Of a DNA stretch of 64,000 bases, positions 47,123 to 56,898 are shown piece after piece. Position 1 is the stretch's first letter, and every line of letters begins with the position of its first letter. Source of the stretch: Methanolobus vulcani (GTDB lineage Archaea; Halobacteriota; Methanosarcinia; Methanosarcinales; Methanosarcinaceae); assembly GCF_900100715.1 (NCBI RefSeq), contig NZ_FNCA01000004.1, positions 124,001-188,000 of the forward strand, written 5' to 3'. A program made the position numbers and the translations under genes. The notes beneath the pieces are model-generated. The model had not been told where the DNA came from. It was given only the letters and a program-made list of their open reading frames with translations, and searched no databases.

Positions 47123-48463
47123 ATGAATTTAAATATCGAGATGCAAAAACTCAAGGAACTGGCACGAGAAGCGGCAGACATAATTGAGAAGTATGAGCAC
47201 GTACGTGTGATTTCCCATAACGATGCCGATGGGCTGACATCAGCCGGTATTATCTGCCAGGCCCTATTAAGACAAGACATCCGTTATCATACATCCATTG
47301 TGCCACGTCTTGATAAATCCGTTGTGGATATGGTGAAAGAAACCACAGCAGACGATGATCTTGTGATTTTCTGTGATATGGGAAGCGGCCAGTCAGATAT
47401 AATCTCCGAAATCAAGCAGGAAATAGTTGTACTTGATCACCACGTCCCAGTTGGTGAATCTCCTGCAAAAGTACTGGTAAACCCGCATATCGTGGGAATT
47501 GACGGTGCAATGCACATATCCGGCTCAGGAGTCACTTTTTTTGTATCAATGGAAATGGAACCTGCAAATATTGACCTGGCGGGACTTGCTATTGCAGGTG
47601 CTGTGGGTGACAAACAGATTTTCAGTACACTTAACGGCCATATTCTTGAAGAGGCTGTGAATGCTGAAGTTGTCTCAATTAAAAAAGGGCTGAAAATCGG
47701 TGACGGAGATATTGCAAAGGTGCTTGAATATACGCCTGAACCTTATCTTGACATAACCGGTGACAGTGAAAAGATAGCCCAGTTCCTTGATTTCCTTGGA
47801 ATTGAAGGAAAAATCGAAGACCTGAACCCGGACCAGACAAAAGCCCTCACTTCAGCCGTTGCACTCAAACTTGCAAAAAATGCAAGTCCTGAGGCTGTGG
47901 ATGCTGCAATCGGTGATATTTACATACTTAACAACGAGATAGTTTCCAATGTCTATGACCTTGTTGCAATTCTCAATACCTGTGGCAAGGCTGAAAAATA
48001 TGGAATGGGACTTTCCATATGCCTTAAAGACAAAACACATCTGGAAGAAGCAAGGGACATGGCAATTTCTCATCAGATATCCATTGTTGAGAATATCAAA
48101 AAAGGCATGGATATGGTCAAAGAAGGAAAAAGTATCGGTTACCTGATAGGTACCGACATGGAGTCTACAGGCATGATTGCCAGTACATTTGTCAGGTATG
48201 TAAATCCTGATATGCCTTTTGTTGCAGTAAACCAGGTTGATGATCTTGTGAAGGTTTCCGCAAGAGGAACCCGTGCACTTGTTGGAAAAGGACTTGACCT
48301 TTCATTTGCACTCCGCGAAGCTGCAAAATTAGTTGGTGGCGAAGGCGGCGGACACAATGTTGCATCAGGTGCATCAATTCCACCCGGAACTGCCGAGCAG
48401 TTCATTGCTAAGGTTGATGAGATAGTTGCAGAACAACTCCCTAAACAGGAGAAGGCTGAATGA
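47123..48463 (+). CDS. RecJ-like DHH-family phosphoesterase
   Basis: A 446-residue DHH/DHHA1 protein. The catalytic motifs are SHNDADGLTS (about 31-40), FCDMGSG, DHH at 105-107 (VVLDHHVP), and the C-terminal DHHA1 loop GGEGGGHNVASG. Archaeal relatives are single-strand nucleases near the replisome (GAN) or RNA exonucleases. The start is the ATG at 47123, six bases after GGAG; a TTG at 47111 is the alternative. Its end overlaps pcc1 by four bases, an old archaeal gene pair. Confidence 0.88.
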   Translation: MNLNIEMQKLKELAREAADIIEKYEHVRVISHNDADGLTSAGIICQALLRQDIRYHTSIVPRLDKSVVDMVKETTADDDLVIFCDMGSGQSDIISEIKQEIVVLDHHVPVGESPAKVLVNPHIVGIDGAMHISGSGVTFFVSMEMEPANIDLAGLAIAGAVGDKQIFSTLNGHILEEAVNAEVVSIKKGLKIGDGDIAKVLEYTPEPYLDITGDSEKIAQFLDFLGIEGKIEDLNPDQTKALTSAVALKLAKNASPEAVDAAIGDIYILNNEIVSNVYDLVAILNTCGKAEKYGMGLSICLKDKTHLEEARDMAISHQISIVENIKKGMDMVKEGKSIGYLIGTDMESTGMIASTFVRYVNPDMPFVAVNQVDDLVKVSARGTRALVGKGLDLSFALREAAKLVGGEGGGHNVASGASIPPGTAEQFIAKVDEIVAEQLPKQEKAE

Positions 48464-48693
48464 AGATAACTACAACTATTGAATTCAAGGATGAAGGTGC
48501 CATACAGGTTGCAAAAAGAATTGCAAATTCACTGGCTCCTGATAACCTGACTAATATGCATACAGAAGTCAGTGATGAAAGTGTAAGTATTCACATTTCC
48601 ACTGAAAAGATAACTTCACTCATTGCCACGGTGGATGATCTGCTTATGAATGCAAAACTTGCAGAAGAAATAGCAGAAGACCTTGAAAAATGA
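48460..48693 (+). CDS. pcc1: KEOPS complex subunit Pcc1
   Basis: A 77-residue Pcc1, the dimerising subunit of the KEOPS complex that makes threonylcarbamoyladenosine at position 37 of tRNAs. The fold (two helices against three strands) is visible in MKITTTIEFKDEGAIQVAKRI and VSIHISTEKITSLIATVDDLL. ATGA overlap with the DHH gene makes them coupled. Other KEOPS genes are not in the window. Confidence 0.88.
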   Translation: MKITTTIEFKDEGAIQVAKRIANSLAPDNLTNMHTEVSDESVSIHISTEKITSLIATVDDLLMNAKLAEEIAEDLEK

Positions 48694-48834
48694 GTAACTC
48701 TATCTTTTTTGGCCCTGTAGAAAGCATCATAAAAACTTCCGTGGCTTGAAATTTCAATAATCCTATGTAAACATATTATTTAGTGCTTTCATCAAAATGG
48801 CATTGCCCATAAAGTACCTAATTTTATGGTCAAA

Positions 48835-49638
48835 TTACTCAACTGGAATTACATCTCCATTTTCATCATAATATTTCACAGTATTTGATATTGTTGTTGT
48901 ATATGGACTTTTGATTCCTTCCTCTATATGCAAAAAGTTAAGTTGCTCTTTGTAGAAATTAACATCTATTAATAACCAACCATCTTCATCATTCATAGTT
49001 AAATCCATAATGATATACGGTTTATCTTTGTTAATTGGAAGCGGTTGCTGTGCATTGTCATATTTAGTGTTGATTTCATCTGCAATTGTGTCTGCCTTAT
49101 CTTCATCCTTATTAATTTCGTAGTCCGACAGCACAAACATGACCTTGTTTGTTACAGGGTCAATTAGTTCTATAGAGTTATCCTGTATGTTATACTTGTA
49201 ATCTTTTCCCTGTCCATATGTTTCGGACATAGTTACAACATTTTTATCGTATATTCTTCCATTTTCTGGTTGTACATAGTATGTATATACCCCGTATCTG
49301 TCAAGGTTGGCTGCAAAAAATGTAATTGTTTCATCTTCACCAAGGTTAGCATGGGAGTAGACCACACCGTTGGAATACCTCTTTGCACCCTCAAATTTTA
49401 CCATAATACTATCTTCATACTCATAATAAATAGTTCTAAGATGAATATAGTTAGTATCAATACCTTCCTCTTCAATGGCTTTCTCTGCTATGGCTGTCAG
49501 TTCCCTACCATATTCAGACTGGGTGTCTATTACTACAGTTTTGTGGGAATCATTGATAGCATAAACTGCTGTGATAAGGAAAATAGAAACTATGGTAATG
49601 CTGATGAATATGATTTTGTAATTTCCTTTAAATTTCAT
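48835..49638 (-). CDS. Hypothetical membrane-anchored exported protein
   Basis: A 267-residue protein with an N-terminal hydrophobic helix (about 7-28) that is either a signal peptide or an anchor, and an extracellular part with acidic and Tyr-rich strands (YIHLRTIYYEYEDSIMVKFEGA, DRYGVYTYYVQPENGR, MVDLTMNDEDGWLLI-like). It repeats a strand-turn pattern, but no family is recognised. The ATG at 49638 has GAGAGG ahead; an earlier ATG at 49653 lacks a site. It has its own promoter and lies in an AT-rich gap, as accessory genes often do. Confidence 0.6.
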   Translation of the reverse strand: MKFKGNYKIIFISITIVSIFLITAVYAINDSHKTVVIDTQSEYGRELTAIAEKAIEEEGIDTNYIHLRTIYYEYEDSIMVKFEGAKRYSNGVVYSHANLGEDETITFFAANLDRYGVYTYYVQPENGRIYDKNVVTMSETYGQGKDYKYNIQDNSIELIDPVTNKVMFVLSDYEINKDEDKADTIADEINTKYDNAQQPLPINKDKPYIIMDLTMNDEDGWLLIDVNFYKEQLNFLHIEEGIKSPYTTTISNTVKYYDENGDVIPVE

Positions 49639-49949
49639 GCATCTGCCTCTCATATAATATAAGATTTATAAGTATATATTGCATTTGCATAAAAATGGAG
49701 GATTTATTGAATTTATTGTATCAGTTACTCGCCTTTTTTTACTACTTAATTTCAATCATGTACTCTTATAGAGGTTCTTGCATCTTTTTATGTACCATTC
49801 ATATATCATTATAGTCAAAAGTAGACTTTACGAGCAAGCCCCATCAAAATTAGAATTTATATTCAATCATTATGATTTATTTTAACTTTTGATTGTGTAG
49901 GTGCTTGACTTTTCCCTTTGGAACTCTACCGAACCCCTTTTTTGTCTTT
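49639..49949. other. AT-rich gap between the hypothetical protein and uracil-DNA glycosylase genes
   Basis: About 310 bases with no open frame of note. On the minus strand TATAAATC and AATATATACT (49661-49680) look like the promoter of the hypothetical gene. The remainder is the 3' flank of the glycosylase gene; no convincing hairpin is seen. Confidence 0.5.
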
Positions 49950-50525
49950 TTATTCCAGTTCCCAGAGATGCCTGTTATTATCAATCAGCGTATTCTGTTC
50001 CTCAATCCTTGAGCGCTGGTAAATAAGTGCTGCCGGATGGTATATTTTCAGAAGAGTATATTTCCCATCTACCGCTCTTGGAACTCCCCATTCAAGTTTT
50101 TCACCATTGCAGAATGCCTTCTCTGCAGTGTTTCCGAGAAGTATGATCACTTTTGGATTTAGCAATTGAATCTGTGCTTCAAGAAATGGCTTGCAGGCTT
50201 TTATCTCGCTTTTGAGAGGATTGCGGTTTTTCGGAGGACGGCATTTGATCGTGTTTATAACTGCATAGTCCTCGCCTGAAAGTCCCATGTACTCGATCAT
50301 GCCATCGAGATTCTTGCCCGCCCTGCCACAGAAAGGGACACCGGTTTCATCTTCGTTCTTTCCTGGAGCTTCGCCAACAAAAACAACTCTCGGAGTTATG
50401 GAGCCTTTGCTGATTACTTTATTGGTTACAGTCTCATGAAGCTGACAGTCTGTACATTCAAGTATTTCTTTTTCAACAGCTTCAAAACCCTTTTCCACAA
50501 GTTCACTTACTGACCTGACTGCCAT
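49950..50525 (-). CDS. Uracil-DNA glycosylase family 4
   Basis: A 191-residue iron-sulfur uracil-DNA glycosylase that starts base-excision repair of deaminated cytosine. The four cluster cysteines are Cys24 and Cys27 (ECTDCQLH), Cys94 (KCRPPKNR) and Cys111. The active-site motif GEAPGKNEDETGVPF (about 51-65) and the C-terminal HPAALIYQR are intact. It follows panE on the minus strand by about 55 bases and may share its transcript. Confidence 0.93.
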   Translation of the reverse strand: MAVRSVSELVEKGFEAVEKEILECTDCQLHETVTNKVISKGSITPRVVFVGEAPGKNEDETGVPFCGRAGKNLDGMIEYMGLSGEDYAVINTIKCRPPKNRNPLKSEIKACKPFLEAQIQLLNPKVIILLGNTAEKAFCNGEKLEWGVPRAVDGKYTLLKIYHPAALIYQRSRIEEQNTLIDNNRHLWELE

Positions 50526-50581
50526 ATGATCACTGTTCCAATCCTAGTTTCAACATTAATTCCAACTTTAGTTTGCAATCC

Positions 50582-51511
50582 TTATTCCTGTTTCAGTTTT
50601 TGTGCCTGCAATGCTTCCATGAAGCGAATCTGTTCTGAAATGAATGTGTTGTATGGTGCATCAATTCCAAGTTTCTTTGCCCTTGATACTATTGCACCGT
50701 TGAGGAAATCAATCTCAGTCTTTCTACCAGAAGTGATATCCTGGTACATGGATGAGTGATGTTCTGCAGTATTGGGTAGCTGGAAGTCATGCAGGAAAGC
50801 AAGATATTCTTCTGCGGTCTTCCATGGAAGTACAACACCTTCTGCTTCAGTGACCTTGAAAGCCTCATGAACAATGTTCTCTATAATACTCCATGCGTGT
50901 GAGTTCTCAAGTTTTCCGTATGGAACTCCCATGACCGCACCAAGTGGATTGAGGGCTGAATTGTACAGGACCTTAGACCAGACTGAACTCATGATGTTCT
51001 CTGTTCCGTTTACCTGAATACCCGTACTTTTAACCAGATCAACAAGTTTGAGTACGCTTTCATCAAGTCCTGAAGGGAATCTTCCGAGGTTCATTGGTCC
51101 GGTTTCAACGGATACATGAATCTTTGCGTCGCCTGCCCATTCAAAACCGGTAATTATGGTTCCTCCGATTACCTTGTCGGTATATCTGGCAATGATCTCC
51201 TCATTGCCAAGACCGTTCTGCATGCTGATAACCTCCCTGCCTTTGATTATATCGGCAAATTGTTCGCAGATAGATTCGGTTGCTGTGGACTTGGAAGTAA
51301 TGAATATATAATCATAATCATCCTCTGGAGCATTTTCAGAACAACTGAATTTACAGGTGGCTTCACCCCAGATGCCTGTCATCTTAAAACCATCTGTATT
51401 TATTTTCTCAGCATGCCTCTGGCGACAGACTGCGTGTACATCACAAACAGAAGATAATTTTGCAGCAAGGGTCAGACCCACTGCTCCTGCACCTAATATC
51501 AGGACTTTCAT
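50582..51511 (-). CDS. panE: Ketopantoate reductase (2-dehydropantoate 2-reductase)
   Basis: NADPH-dependent enzyme of 309 residues that reduces ketopantoate to pantoate for coenzyme A. The N-terminal Rossmann motif is LGAGAVGLTLAAKLS (about 6-20); MQNGLGNEE and the C-terminal domain helix with SMYQDITSGRKTEIDFLNG are family signatures, including the conserved Lys and Glu. Archaeal CoA synthesis uses this step. It is divergent from serS across a 200-bp gap. Confidence 0.93.
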   Translation of the reverse strand: MKVLILGAGAVGLTLAAKLSSVCDVHAVCRQRHAEKINTDGFKMTGIWGEATCKFSCSENAPEDDYDYIFITSKSTATESICEQFADIIKGREVISMQNGLGNEEIIARYTDKVIGGTIITGFEWAGDAKIHVSVETGPMNLGRFPSGLDESVLKLVDLVKSTGIQVNGTENIMSSVWSKVLYNSALNPLGAVMGVPYGKLENSHAWSIIENIVHEAFKVTEAEGVVLPWKTAEEYLAFLHDFQLPNTAEHHSSMYQDITSGRKTEIDFLNGAIVSRAKKLGIDAPYNTFISEQIRFMEALQAQKLKQE

Positions 51512-51658
51512 AGAGCACCTCTTTTTTGCCTTAGACGCTTTTTTCCGTTAAAAGAATAACTCTTGGAGCATAACCAATTAAGAGAAGCTCTTAATTAGCA
51601 AAAGATACATCTTGCATAAAGTAGCCTGAGGGCTCGAAATAACAATAACGTTCATGAA

Positions 51659-51676
51659 AAGCAGTTATAACTGCTT
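51659..51676. promoter_or_regulatory. Perfect 18-bp palindrome ahead of serS
   Basis: AAGCAGTTATAACTGCTT is a perfect palindrome 40 bases before the serS ATG. Its centre TTATAA could be part of the TATA box, so a protein bound here would block transcription. No regulator is encoded next to it. Confidence 0.55.
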
Positions 51677-51715
51677 GATTTTCCCTATTACAATCATACA
51701 GAGGAATGGAAATCT

Positions 51716-53287
51716 ATGGAAGCAAAGAAAAGAGATGAATGCTGTCCGGTAGATAAACCGGAAGGTGCAGGAATTACAATTGACTTCAAATTCAGATTGG
51801 AGTGTTCACTTAAGACAAGTGCCGATGCAACACCGGCTACAGATGTTGTTGACAAGTATATCCATGAAGCTAATCACAGTATTCTTACCAAGGGTGCACC
51901 GGAAGGACAGGGTGCAAAGGTCACAGGATGGAAAGTAGATGGTGACAGGATAAAGCTCGTTATTGAATCCGGCAGGTACGTGCGTGTCCATGATGCGCTG
52001 CTTCGTATGAGAAAACCTCTTGCAGGAAAGCTTGGAAAGGAGTTTAAGATTGGTATTCGTGGAATCGAGGTCGAGTCCTACACAATCGAGGTGCCTTCTG
52101 AGAAAGAACTTCCTCCAATGAAGATACCTTATGTTGCAGAAATGACATACAACGACGGAATTATCAGATTAGTTCTTGATGTTGACGAGTCTGCAATGTC
52201 AAACCGTGTTCCTGACAGGATACTTTCCCTTATGGAGGATAAGATAGAGCAGCAGTCCTACGGTGGAAAGACTGAGCACTGGAATATCCTCTGGCAGAGC
52301 GAGAAGAAAGACCACAAGTTCAACGAAGACCCTACCAAGGCAATGATGGATGCTGGCTGGCTTAAGAGAGGTGCCAGCAGGGGACAGTGGATACATGGTC
52401 CACAGTCTACCAGAATGTTCAGGACTTTTGAGAGGATTGTTCTTGAAGAACTTCTTGAACCTCTTGGTTACAGGGAAATGATCTTCCCAAAACTTGTGCC
52501 ATGGGAAGTCTGGCAGAAATCCGGACACGCAAAAGGTGTCTATCCTGAGATTTACTACGTATGTCCCCCAAAGACAAGGGACCCTGAGTTCTGGGAGGAA
52601 GTTATTGATCATTACAAGGTAACCCTTGAGGTTCCAACTTCTCTTATCAAAGATAAGATTGGTGATCCTATCGGTGGAATGTGCTACGCACAGTGTCCTC
52701 CATTCTGGACATACCTGCAGGGTGAGACCGTTCCAACTGACGAGTTCCCGATAAAAGTGTTCGACAGGTCAGGAACTTCACACAGGTATGAAAGTGGTGG
52801 AATCCACGGAATGGAACGTGTGGATGAGTTCCATAGAATTGAGATTCTCTGGGTAGGTACAAAAGAACAGGTTATCAAGACTGCAAATGAACTCCATGAG
52901 AAGTACATGTACATCTTCAACGAGCTCCTTGACCTTGAATGGAGAAAGGCATGGGTAACACCTTGGTTTATGGCACAGGAAGGACTTACAGGAGTTTCCG
53001 AGCAGACCGAAGCAGGAACAACAGATTATGAAGCTGTACTGCCTTACCGCGGCGAAGATGCTGAGTGGCTGGAATTCCAGAACGTCAGTGTAAACGGAAA
53101 CAAGTATCCATCAGGATTTAATGTCAAATGTCAGTCCGGTGAGGAACTCTGGTCAGGATGTTCCGGTGTTGGGCTTGAAAGATGGGCTTCAGCTTTCTTT
53201 GCACAGAAAGGAATTGACCCTGAGAACTGGCCTGAGGAATTCAGGAAAAGAGCAGGAGAGATTCCAAGGGGAATTAAGTTCCTCTGA
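51716..53287 (+). CDS. serS: Seryl-tRNA synthetase, type 2 (methanogen type)
   Basis: A 523-residue class II enzyme of the rare methanogen type, with a different N-terminal tRNA-binding domain (about 1-170) and an active-site zinc. Visible motifs are [24 protein letters not shown] (motif 1 region), [16 protein letters not shown] (zinc Cys, about 322-337), [21 protein letters not shown] (motif 2, about 361-381), and [15 protein letters not shown] (motif 3). Methanosarcina barkeri carries this type besides the bacterial one. The start follows AGAGG by about 11 bases. Confidence 0.93.
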   Translation: MEAKKRDECCPVDKPEGAGITIDFKFRLECSLKTSADATPATDVVDKYIHEANHSILTKGAPEGQGAKVTGWKVDGDRIKLVIESGRYVRVHDALLRMRKPLAGKLGKEFKIGIRGIEVESYTIEVPSEKELPPMKIPYVAEMTYNDGIIRLVLDVDESAMSNRVPDRILSLMEDKIEQQSYGGKTEHWNILWQSEKKDHKFNEDPTKAMMDAGWLKRGASRGQWIHGPQSTRMFRTFERIVLEELLEPLGYREMIFPKLVPWEVWQKSGHAKGVYPEIYYVCPPKTRDPEFWEEVIDHYKVTLEVPTSLIKDKIGDPIGGMCYAQCPPFWTYLQGETVPTDEFPIKVFDRSGTSHRYESGGIHGMERVDEFHRIEILWVGTKEQVIKTANELHEKYMYIFNELLDLEWRKAWVTPWFMAQEGLTGVSEQTEAGTTDYEAVLPYRGEDAEWLEFQNVSVNGNKYPSGFNVKCQSGEELWSGCSGVGLERWASAFFAQKGIDPENWPEEFRKRAGEIPRGIKFL

Positions 53288-53329
53288 ATACGTTTTTTAA
53301 AAAATAATTAATCTGGAAAAAAATAGTTA

Positions 53330-53358
53330 AAATTAAAGGAGCAGGGTTCCTTTAATTT
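53330..53358. terminator. Bidirectional terminator between serS and the oxidoreductase gene
   Basis: AAATTAAAGGA (53330-53340) pairs with TCCTTTAATTT (53348-53358) around a 7-nt loop. It overlaps the stop of the minus-strand oxidoreductase and is followed on the minus strand by TTAACTATTTTTTT. serS also has GTTTTTTAAAAAATAATTA just after its stop. Confidence 0.6.
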
Positions 53359-54287
53359 ATTTCTATCACAACTTTTCCTTTCACACTGTTGTCTCGCTGG
53401 TATTTTAGCGCTTCTGCCGCTTCATCCAGTGGGAAAAAACGGTCAATATTCACTTTTATAGCTCCGGCGTCAAAGAGCTCTGCGAGTTTCTTCAGGCTAT
53501 CGCTGTTGGTCTGTGTGAACTGCCCTATGGCATTAACCTGATATTTGTTCATCAGTTCAGTGTCCGGCTGCCCTAGCATGGATACGATCACGCCACCTTT
53601 TTTCAGTACCTTGAACGATCTTTTATACGTATCTCCGCCTACCGTATCGAAAACTGCATCATAATCCTTTAGTATTTCTTCAAATACCTCGTCTTTGTAA
53701 TCGATTATCTCATCGGCACCGAGCTTTTCAAGATACTGCGCTTTATCCTTTCTGGCAGTTGTAGCCACATATGCTCCCATATGTTTTGCAATCTGGATTG
53801 CCATTGACCCAATTCCACCAGAACCACCATGAATGAGAATCTGCTGACCTTTTTTCAGCTTAATCTTGTTATAGATTACGTCAACTGCACTTACTCCGGT
53901 AAGAGGTAAAGCCGCAGCTTCCTCATCACTTGCTTTTTCAGGCATTTTTGCGATCAACTTAGGTTCTGTTGACAAGTATTCAGCAATAGCTCCTGAACCT
54001 CCCATTCTGATCCCGGCAGAACCATAGACTTTGTCATCGATGTCATATTGTGTGACACCCTCCCCCACATATTCAACAGTACCGGCAAAATCATCGCCAA
54101 CCGTCAATGGGAAATTATCAGAAATTGCCTGACTCATATATCCTTCTGTTATTTTCCAGTCAATTGGATTAACACCGGCTGCATGTACTTTAACAATGAC
54201 TTTTCCGGGCAAAAGGTCTGGAATCTCTACATTCTTGTTTATTCTTACTACATCTTTTCCATATTCACTTATCTGGGCGGCTTTCAT
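53352..54287 (-). CDS. NADPH:quinone oxidoreductase-type dehydrogenase (zinc-less MDR)
   Basis: A 311-residue medium-chain dehydrogenase/reductase of the quinone-reductase branch. The N-terminal GroES-like domain has VHAAGVNPIDWKITEGYM and GDDFAGTVEYVG; the nucleotide-binding motif is GGSGGIGSMAIQIAKHMGA (about 145-163). The zinc-binding cysteines of alcohol dehydrogenases are absent. The ATG at 54287 has GGAGG 9 bases upstream and gives MKAAQISEYG. Substrate unknown; reduction of quinone-like or enal compounds is the usual activity. Confidence 0.88.
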   Translation of the reverse strand: MKAAQISEYGKDVVRINKNVEIPDLLPGKVIVKVHAAGVNPIDWKITEGYMSQAISDNFPLTVGDDFAGTVEYVGEGVTQYDIDDKVYGSAGIRMGGSGAIAEYLSTEPKLIAKMPEKASDEEAAALPLTGVSAVDVIYNKIKLKKGQQILIHGGSGGIGSMAIQIAKHMGAYVATTARKDKAQYLEKLGADEIIDYKDEVFEEILKDYDAVFDTVGGDTYKRSFKVLKKGGVIVSMLGQPDTELMNKYQVNAIGQFTQTNSDSLKKLAELFDAGAIKVNIDRFFPLDEAAEALKYQRDNSVKGKVVIEIN

Positions 54288-54438
54288 AGTCACTCCCTCC
54301 ACTATTTAACCTTTAATTAAGTCTGCCAACATAAATTTATGATAGCGAATAAAATAAGAAATTAAACATTAATATTCTTTTGTAAAAACGACGATAAAGA
54401 AAATAAAATGTTCAAAAATAAAATTCACAGATACTTGT

Positions 54439-55098
54439 TTATTTACCAAAAGCATCCTTCTTTACTTTCCTTATAAGAGCAACAAATTCCCGGGTTTCCT
54501 GTTCCACATCATCGCTGCATACAACAGCGGAAATAGCAACCAGACTGTCAGCGCCACCTAGAATCACACTTTCACTGTTCTGCTTATTGATGCCACCTAT
54601 GGCAATAATAGGAATTTTGATAGCATCTTTCACAGCTCTGATGCTTTCCGGACCAATGCCGCTTCCGGCATCCTTTTTAGTGGAAGTATTGAAGATCGGA
54701 CTGAGACCTACATAATCAGCACCCATTTTCTCAGCTTCAAGGGCTTCTTCTACAGTGTGAACTGTAAGACCGATTATTTTGTCTGGCCCAAGAAGGTCTC
54801 TTGCAGCGTCTATTGGCATGTCATCCTGCCCGATGTGCACTCCATCAGCATCCACAGCTAACGCAACATCAACACGATCATTTACAAGGAAAATTGACTC
54901 TCTGCCACACAGTGTCTTAATCTGTGATGCTTCAACTATCATGTCCTTTGTACTGATAGACTTCTCACGATACTGTATTATTCTGCATCCTGCAGCAACA
55001 GCTTTTTCTACATCAGATAGTGTACCTTTTCTGGACAGACCGGAATCTGTCACAAGGTAGAAATCAATTTTATCCAGCAGTGCTCTTTTGTCAGTCAT
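54439..55098 (-). CDS. thiE: Thiamine-phosphate synthase
   Basis: Joins hydroxymethylpyrimidine pyrophosphate and thiazole phosphate to thiamine phosphate. The TIM barrel signature is complete: [13 protein letters not shown] at the start, [55 protein letters not shown], and [12 protein letters not shown]. The ATG at 55098 follows the thiM stop by five bases; a TTG at 55110 would overlap it. Together with thiM this gives the salvage branch of thiamine synthesis. Confidence 0.95.
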   Translation of the reverse strand: MTDKRALLDKIDFYLVTDSGLSRKGTLSDVEKAVAAGCRIIQYREKSISTKDMIVEASQIKTLCGRESIFLVNDRVDVALAVDADGVHIGQDDMPIDAARDLLGPDKIIGLTVHTVEEALEAEKMGADYVGLSPIFNTSTKKDAGSGIGPESIRAVKDAIKIPIIAIGGINKQNSESVILGGADSLVAISAVVCSDDVEQETREFVALIRKVKKDAFGK

Positions 55099-55103
55099 CG
55101 GTT

Positions 55104-55889
55104 TCAACACTCTTCAAAGTTCATCATGGACTGTGCTTTTTGGTCGGAAAGATTGTAGACCTCATCATAGAGATACATCTTAAAGGTTCCAGGACCTGCA
55201 GACTTTTGGGCTGCAAGTTGTCCTGCAATTCCGAAATAGCAGAGTGCGTCCTTTGCAGCTTCACAGAAATCCGAGTTTACTCCGGCAAAAGAACCGATTA
55301 TTGATGCAGCCATGCAGCCTGTTCCGACAATTGAACCCATGAGTTCGTGTCCGTTCTTAACAACGAATGTCTTTTCTCCGTCACTGATAATATCCTCAAC
55401 ACCTGTCATTACAACTACACATGATCTGGCTTTTGCAAATTCCTTTGCAAGCTTCTTAGGGTCAGCTTCAATGGATGTAGCCTCAACTCCTCTTGTAATT
55501 GCATTCTCACCTGCAAGTTTTGCAATCTCAGAGTAGTTGCCTTTGATTATATCTACACGAACAGAATCAAGTATTTTTGCAGCCATTTCATCACGGAACT
55601 TTGTTGCACCGACTCCTACTGCATCGAGGACTACAGGCATGTTATTCTCATTTGCAGCCTTTGCAGAAAGTATCATTGCATCGATGAGTTCTGTAGTAAG
55701 AGTTCCGATATTAAGGACAAAAACTGTGGAAATGCCGGTCATATCAGCACATTCTTCAGGAGCATGAGCCATTATTGGAAGAGCACCGAATGCTCTTGTG
55801 ATGTTTGCACAATCATAGATGGTTACCCAGTTTGTGATGTGATGTACCAGCGGTTTAGATTCCCTTATAGATTCAAGCGGATTTTTCAT
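55104..55889 (-). CDS. thiM: Hydroxyethylthiazole kinase
   Basis: Phosphorylates the thiazole alcohol so that ThiE can use it. The ribokinase-like fold shows [17 protein letters not shown] (about 14-30), [30 protein letters not shown], and the catalytic Cys/Gly loop [12 protein letters not shown] (about 198-209). The start has GGGG nine bases before it. No TPP riboswitch motif is seen upstream. Confidence 0.95.
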   Translation of the reverse strand: MKNPLESIRESKPLVHHITNWVTIYDCANITRAFGALPIMAHAPEECADMTGISTVFVLNIGTLTTELIDAMILSAKAANENNMPVVLDAVGVGATKFRDEMAAKILDSVRVDIIKGNYSEIAKLAGENAITRGVEATSIEADPKKLAKEFAKARSCVVVMTGVEDIISDGEKTFVVKNGHELMGSIVGTGCMAASIIGSFAGVNSDFCEAAKDALCYFGIAGQLAAQKSAGPGTFKMYLYDEVYNLSDQKAQSMMNFEEC

Positions 55890-56216
55890 TGAAGTGCCCC
55901 TTTTAGTTTTTGATATTGATACTTATGAGATTAACATACCTATGTTTATCAGTTGTTCAACTATGATTGCATAGAGAAGTATTTATTCATAAAATACTTT
56001 TTGTAACCATCATTGGCTGAATAAAAACTTAATACAGGTTTTTTCGGGTCAGACCTAACCGATTTGTTTATATATGGATATGCATAGTATAGAGAGCCAA
56101 TTTATCAGTGCATACATCATCTCATAATTACTTATGACAGCTCGTTGAACAATTACAGATTACAAATATTCATTAAATTATATCATTAAATCACACTCAT
56201 CTGGAGGAATTATTAC
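55890..56216. promoter_or_regulatory. Divergent promoter region of thiM and rps3ae
   Basis: A 327-bp gap without a gene. On the plus strand TTTATATATG (about 56067-56076) is a good TATA box for rps3ae and implies a leader of about 110 bases. The strip next to thiM is AT-rich; no TPP riboswitch core or clear operator is seen. Confidence 0.5.
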
Positions 56217-56807
56217 TTGGCAAGGAAAGTGCAGAGAAAGTTAGACAAATGGAAGTCAAAGACATGGTACAACGTAGAAACACCGGAATTCATCAGCAGG
56301 ACAAACATTGGTGTTACACCTGCAGAAGAGCCTGAACAGCTCATCGGTCGTGTCGTTGAGACCACAGTCGGCGAAATTGCTAACGATTTCACAAAGCATA
56401 ACACAAAACTCAGACTCGAGATCAATGATGTCAACGGTGACATCGCAAACACAAGATTCCTTGGTCATGAGATCACAACAGATTACCTTCGCTCAATTGT
56501 AAAGCGTCAGACCTCAAGGATAGACGCAAACCTTGACGTAACAACAAAGGACGGATACGTCATCAGAGTAAAACCAATATGCTTCACTGTAAAGAGAGCA
56601 AGATCAAGCCAGATCAAAGGCATCAGGGAAGTAATGGTTAAGATCGTCAAGGAACGTGCAGCAGAACTTAACTTCGAACAGTTCATCGAAGAAGCTATTA
56701 TGGGTAAGCTTTCCGCAAACATCTACAGGAACGCAAAGTCCATCTACCCACTCAGAAGGGTAGAGATCAGAAAGACAGAAGTCAAATCTGTCCCTGCAAA
56801 AGCTTAA
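56217..56807 (+). CDS. rps3ae: 30S ribosomal protein S3Ae (eS1)
   Basis: Archaeal eS1, 196 residues, basic N-terminus [19 protein letters not shown], then [26 protein letters not shown] and the C-terminal [13 protein letters not shown]. The start codon is a TTG at 56217-56219; a perfect GGAGGA (56203-56208) stands eight bases before it and no ATG is in frame, so it is clearly used. In many archaea this gene follows pcc1; here 7.5 kb of other genes lies between. Confidence 0.95.
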   Translation: MARKVQRKLDKWKSKTWYNVETPEFISRTNIGVTPAEEPEQLIGRVVETTVGEIANDFTKHNTKLRLEINDVNGDIANTRFLGHEITTDYLRSIVKRQTSRIDANLDVTTKDGYVIRVKPICFTVKRARSSQIKGIREVMVKIVKERAAELNFEQFIEEAIMGKLSANIYRNAKSIYPLRRVEIRKTEVKSVPAKA

Positions 56808-56832
56808 ATTTGAATTGGATTTAAAACAAATG

Positions 56833-56866
56833 GGTGGTCTGTGCCACCTGATTACATCTTTTTTTT
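56833..56866 (+). terminator. Terminator after rps3ae
   Basis: GGTGG (56833-56837) pairs with CCACC (56844-56848) around a 6-nt loop; a run of eight or more T follows at about 56858. Confidence 0.65.
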
Positions 56867-56898
56867 AATTGATTCATTTCAGGAAGCGAAGCTTTAGA

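Noticed and set aside
55890-56216. TPP riboswitch upstream of thiM
   Set aside because: The conserved CUGAGA and ACC...GAACCUGA cores are not found on the minus strand.
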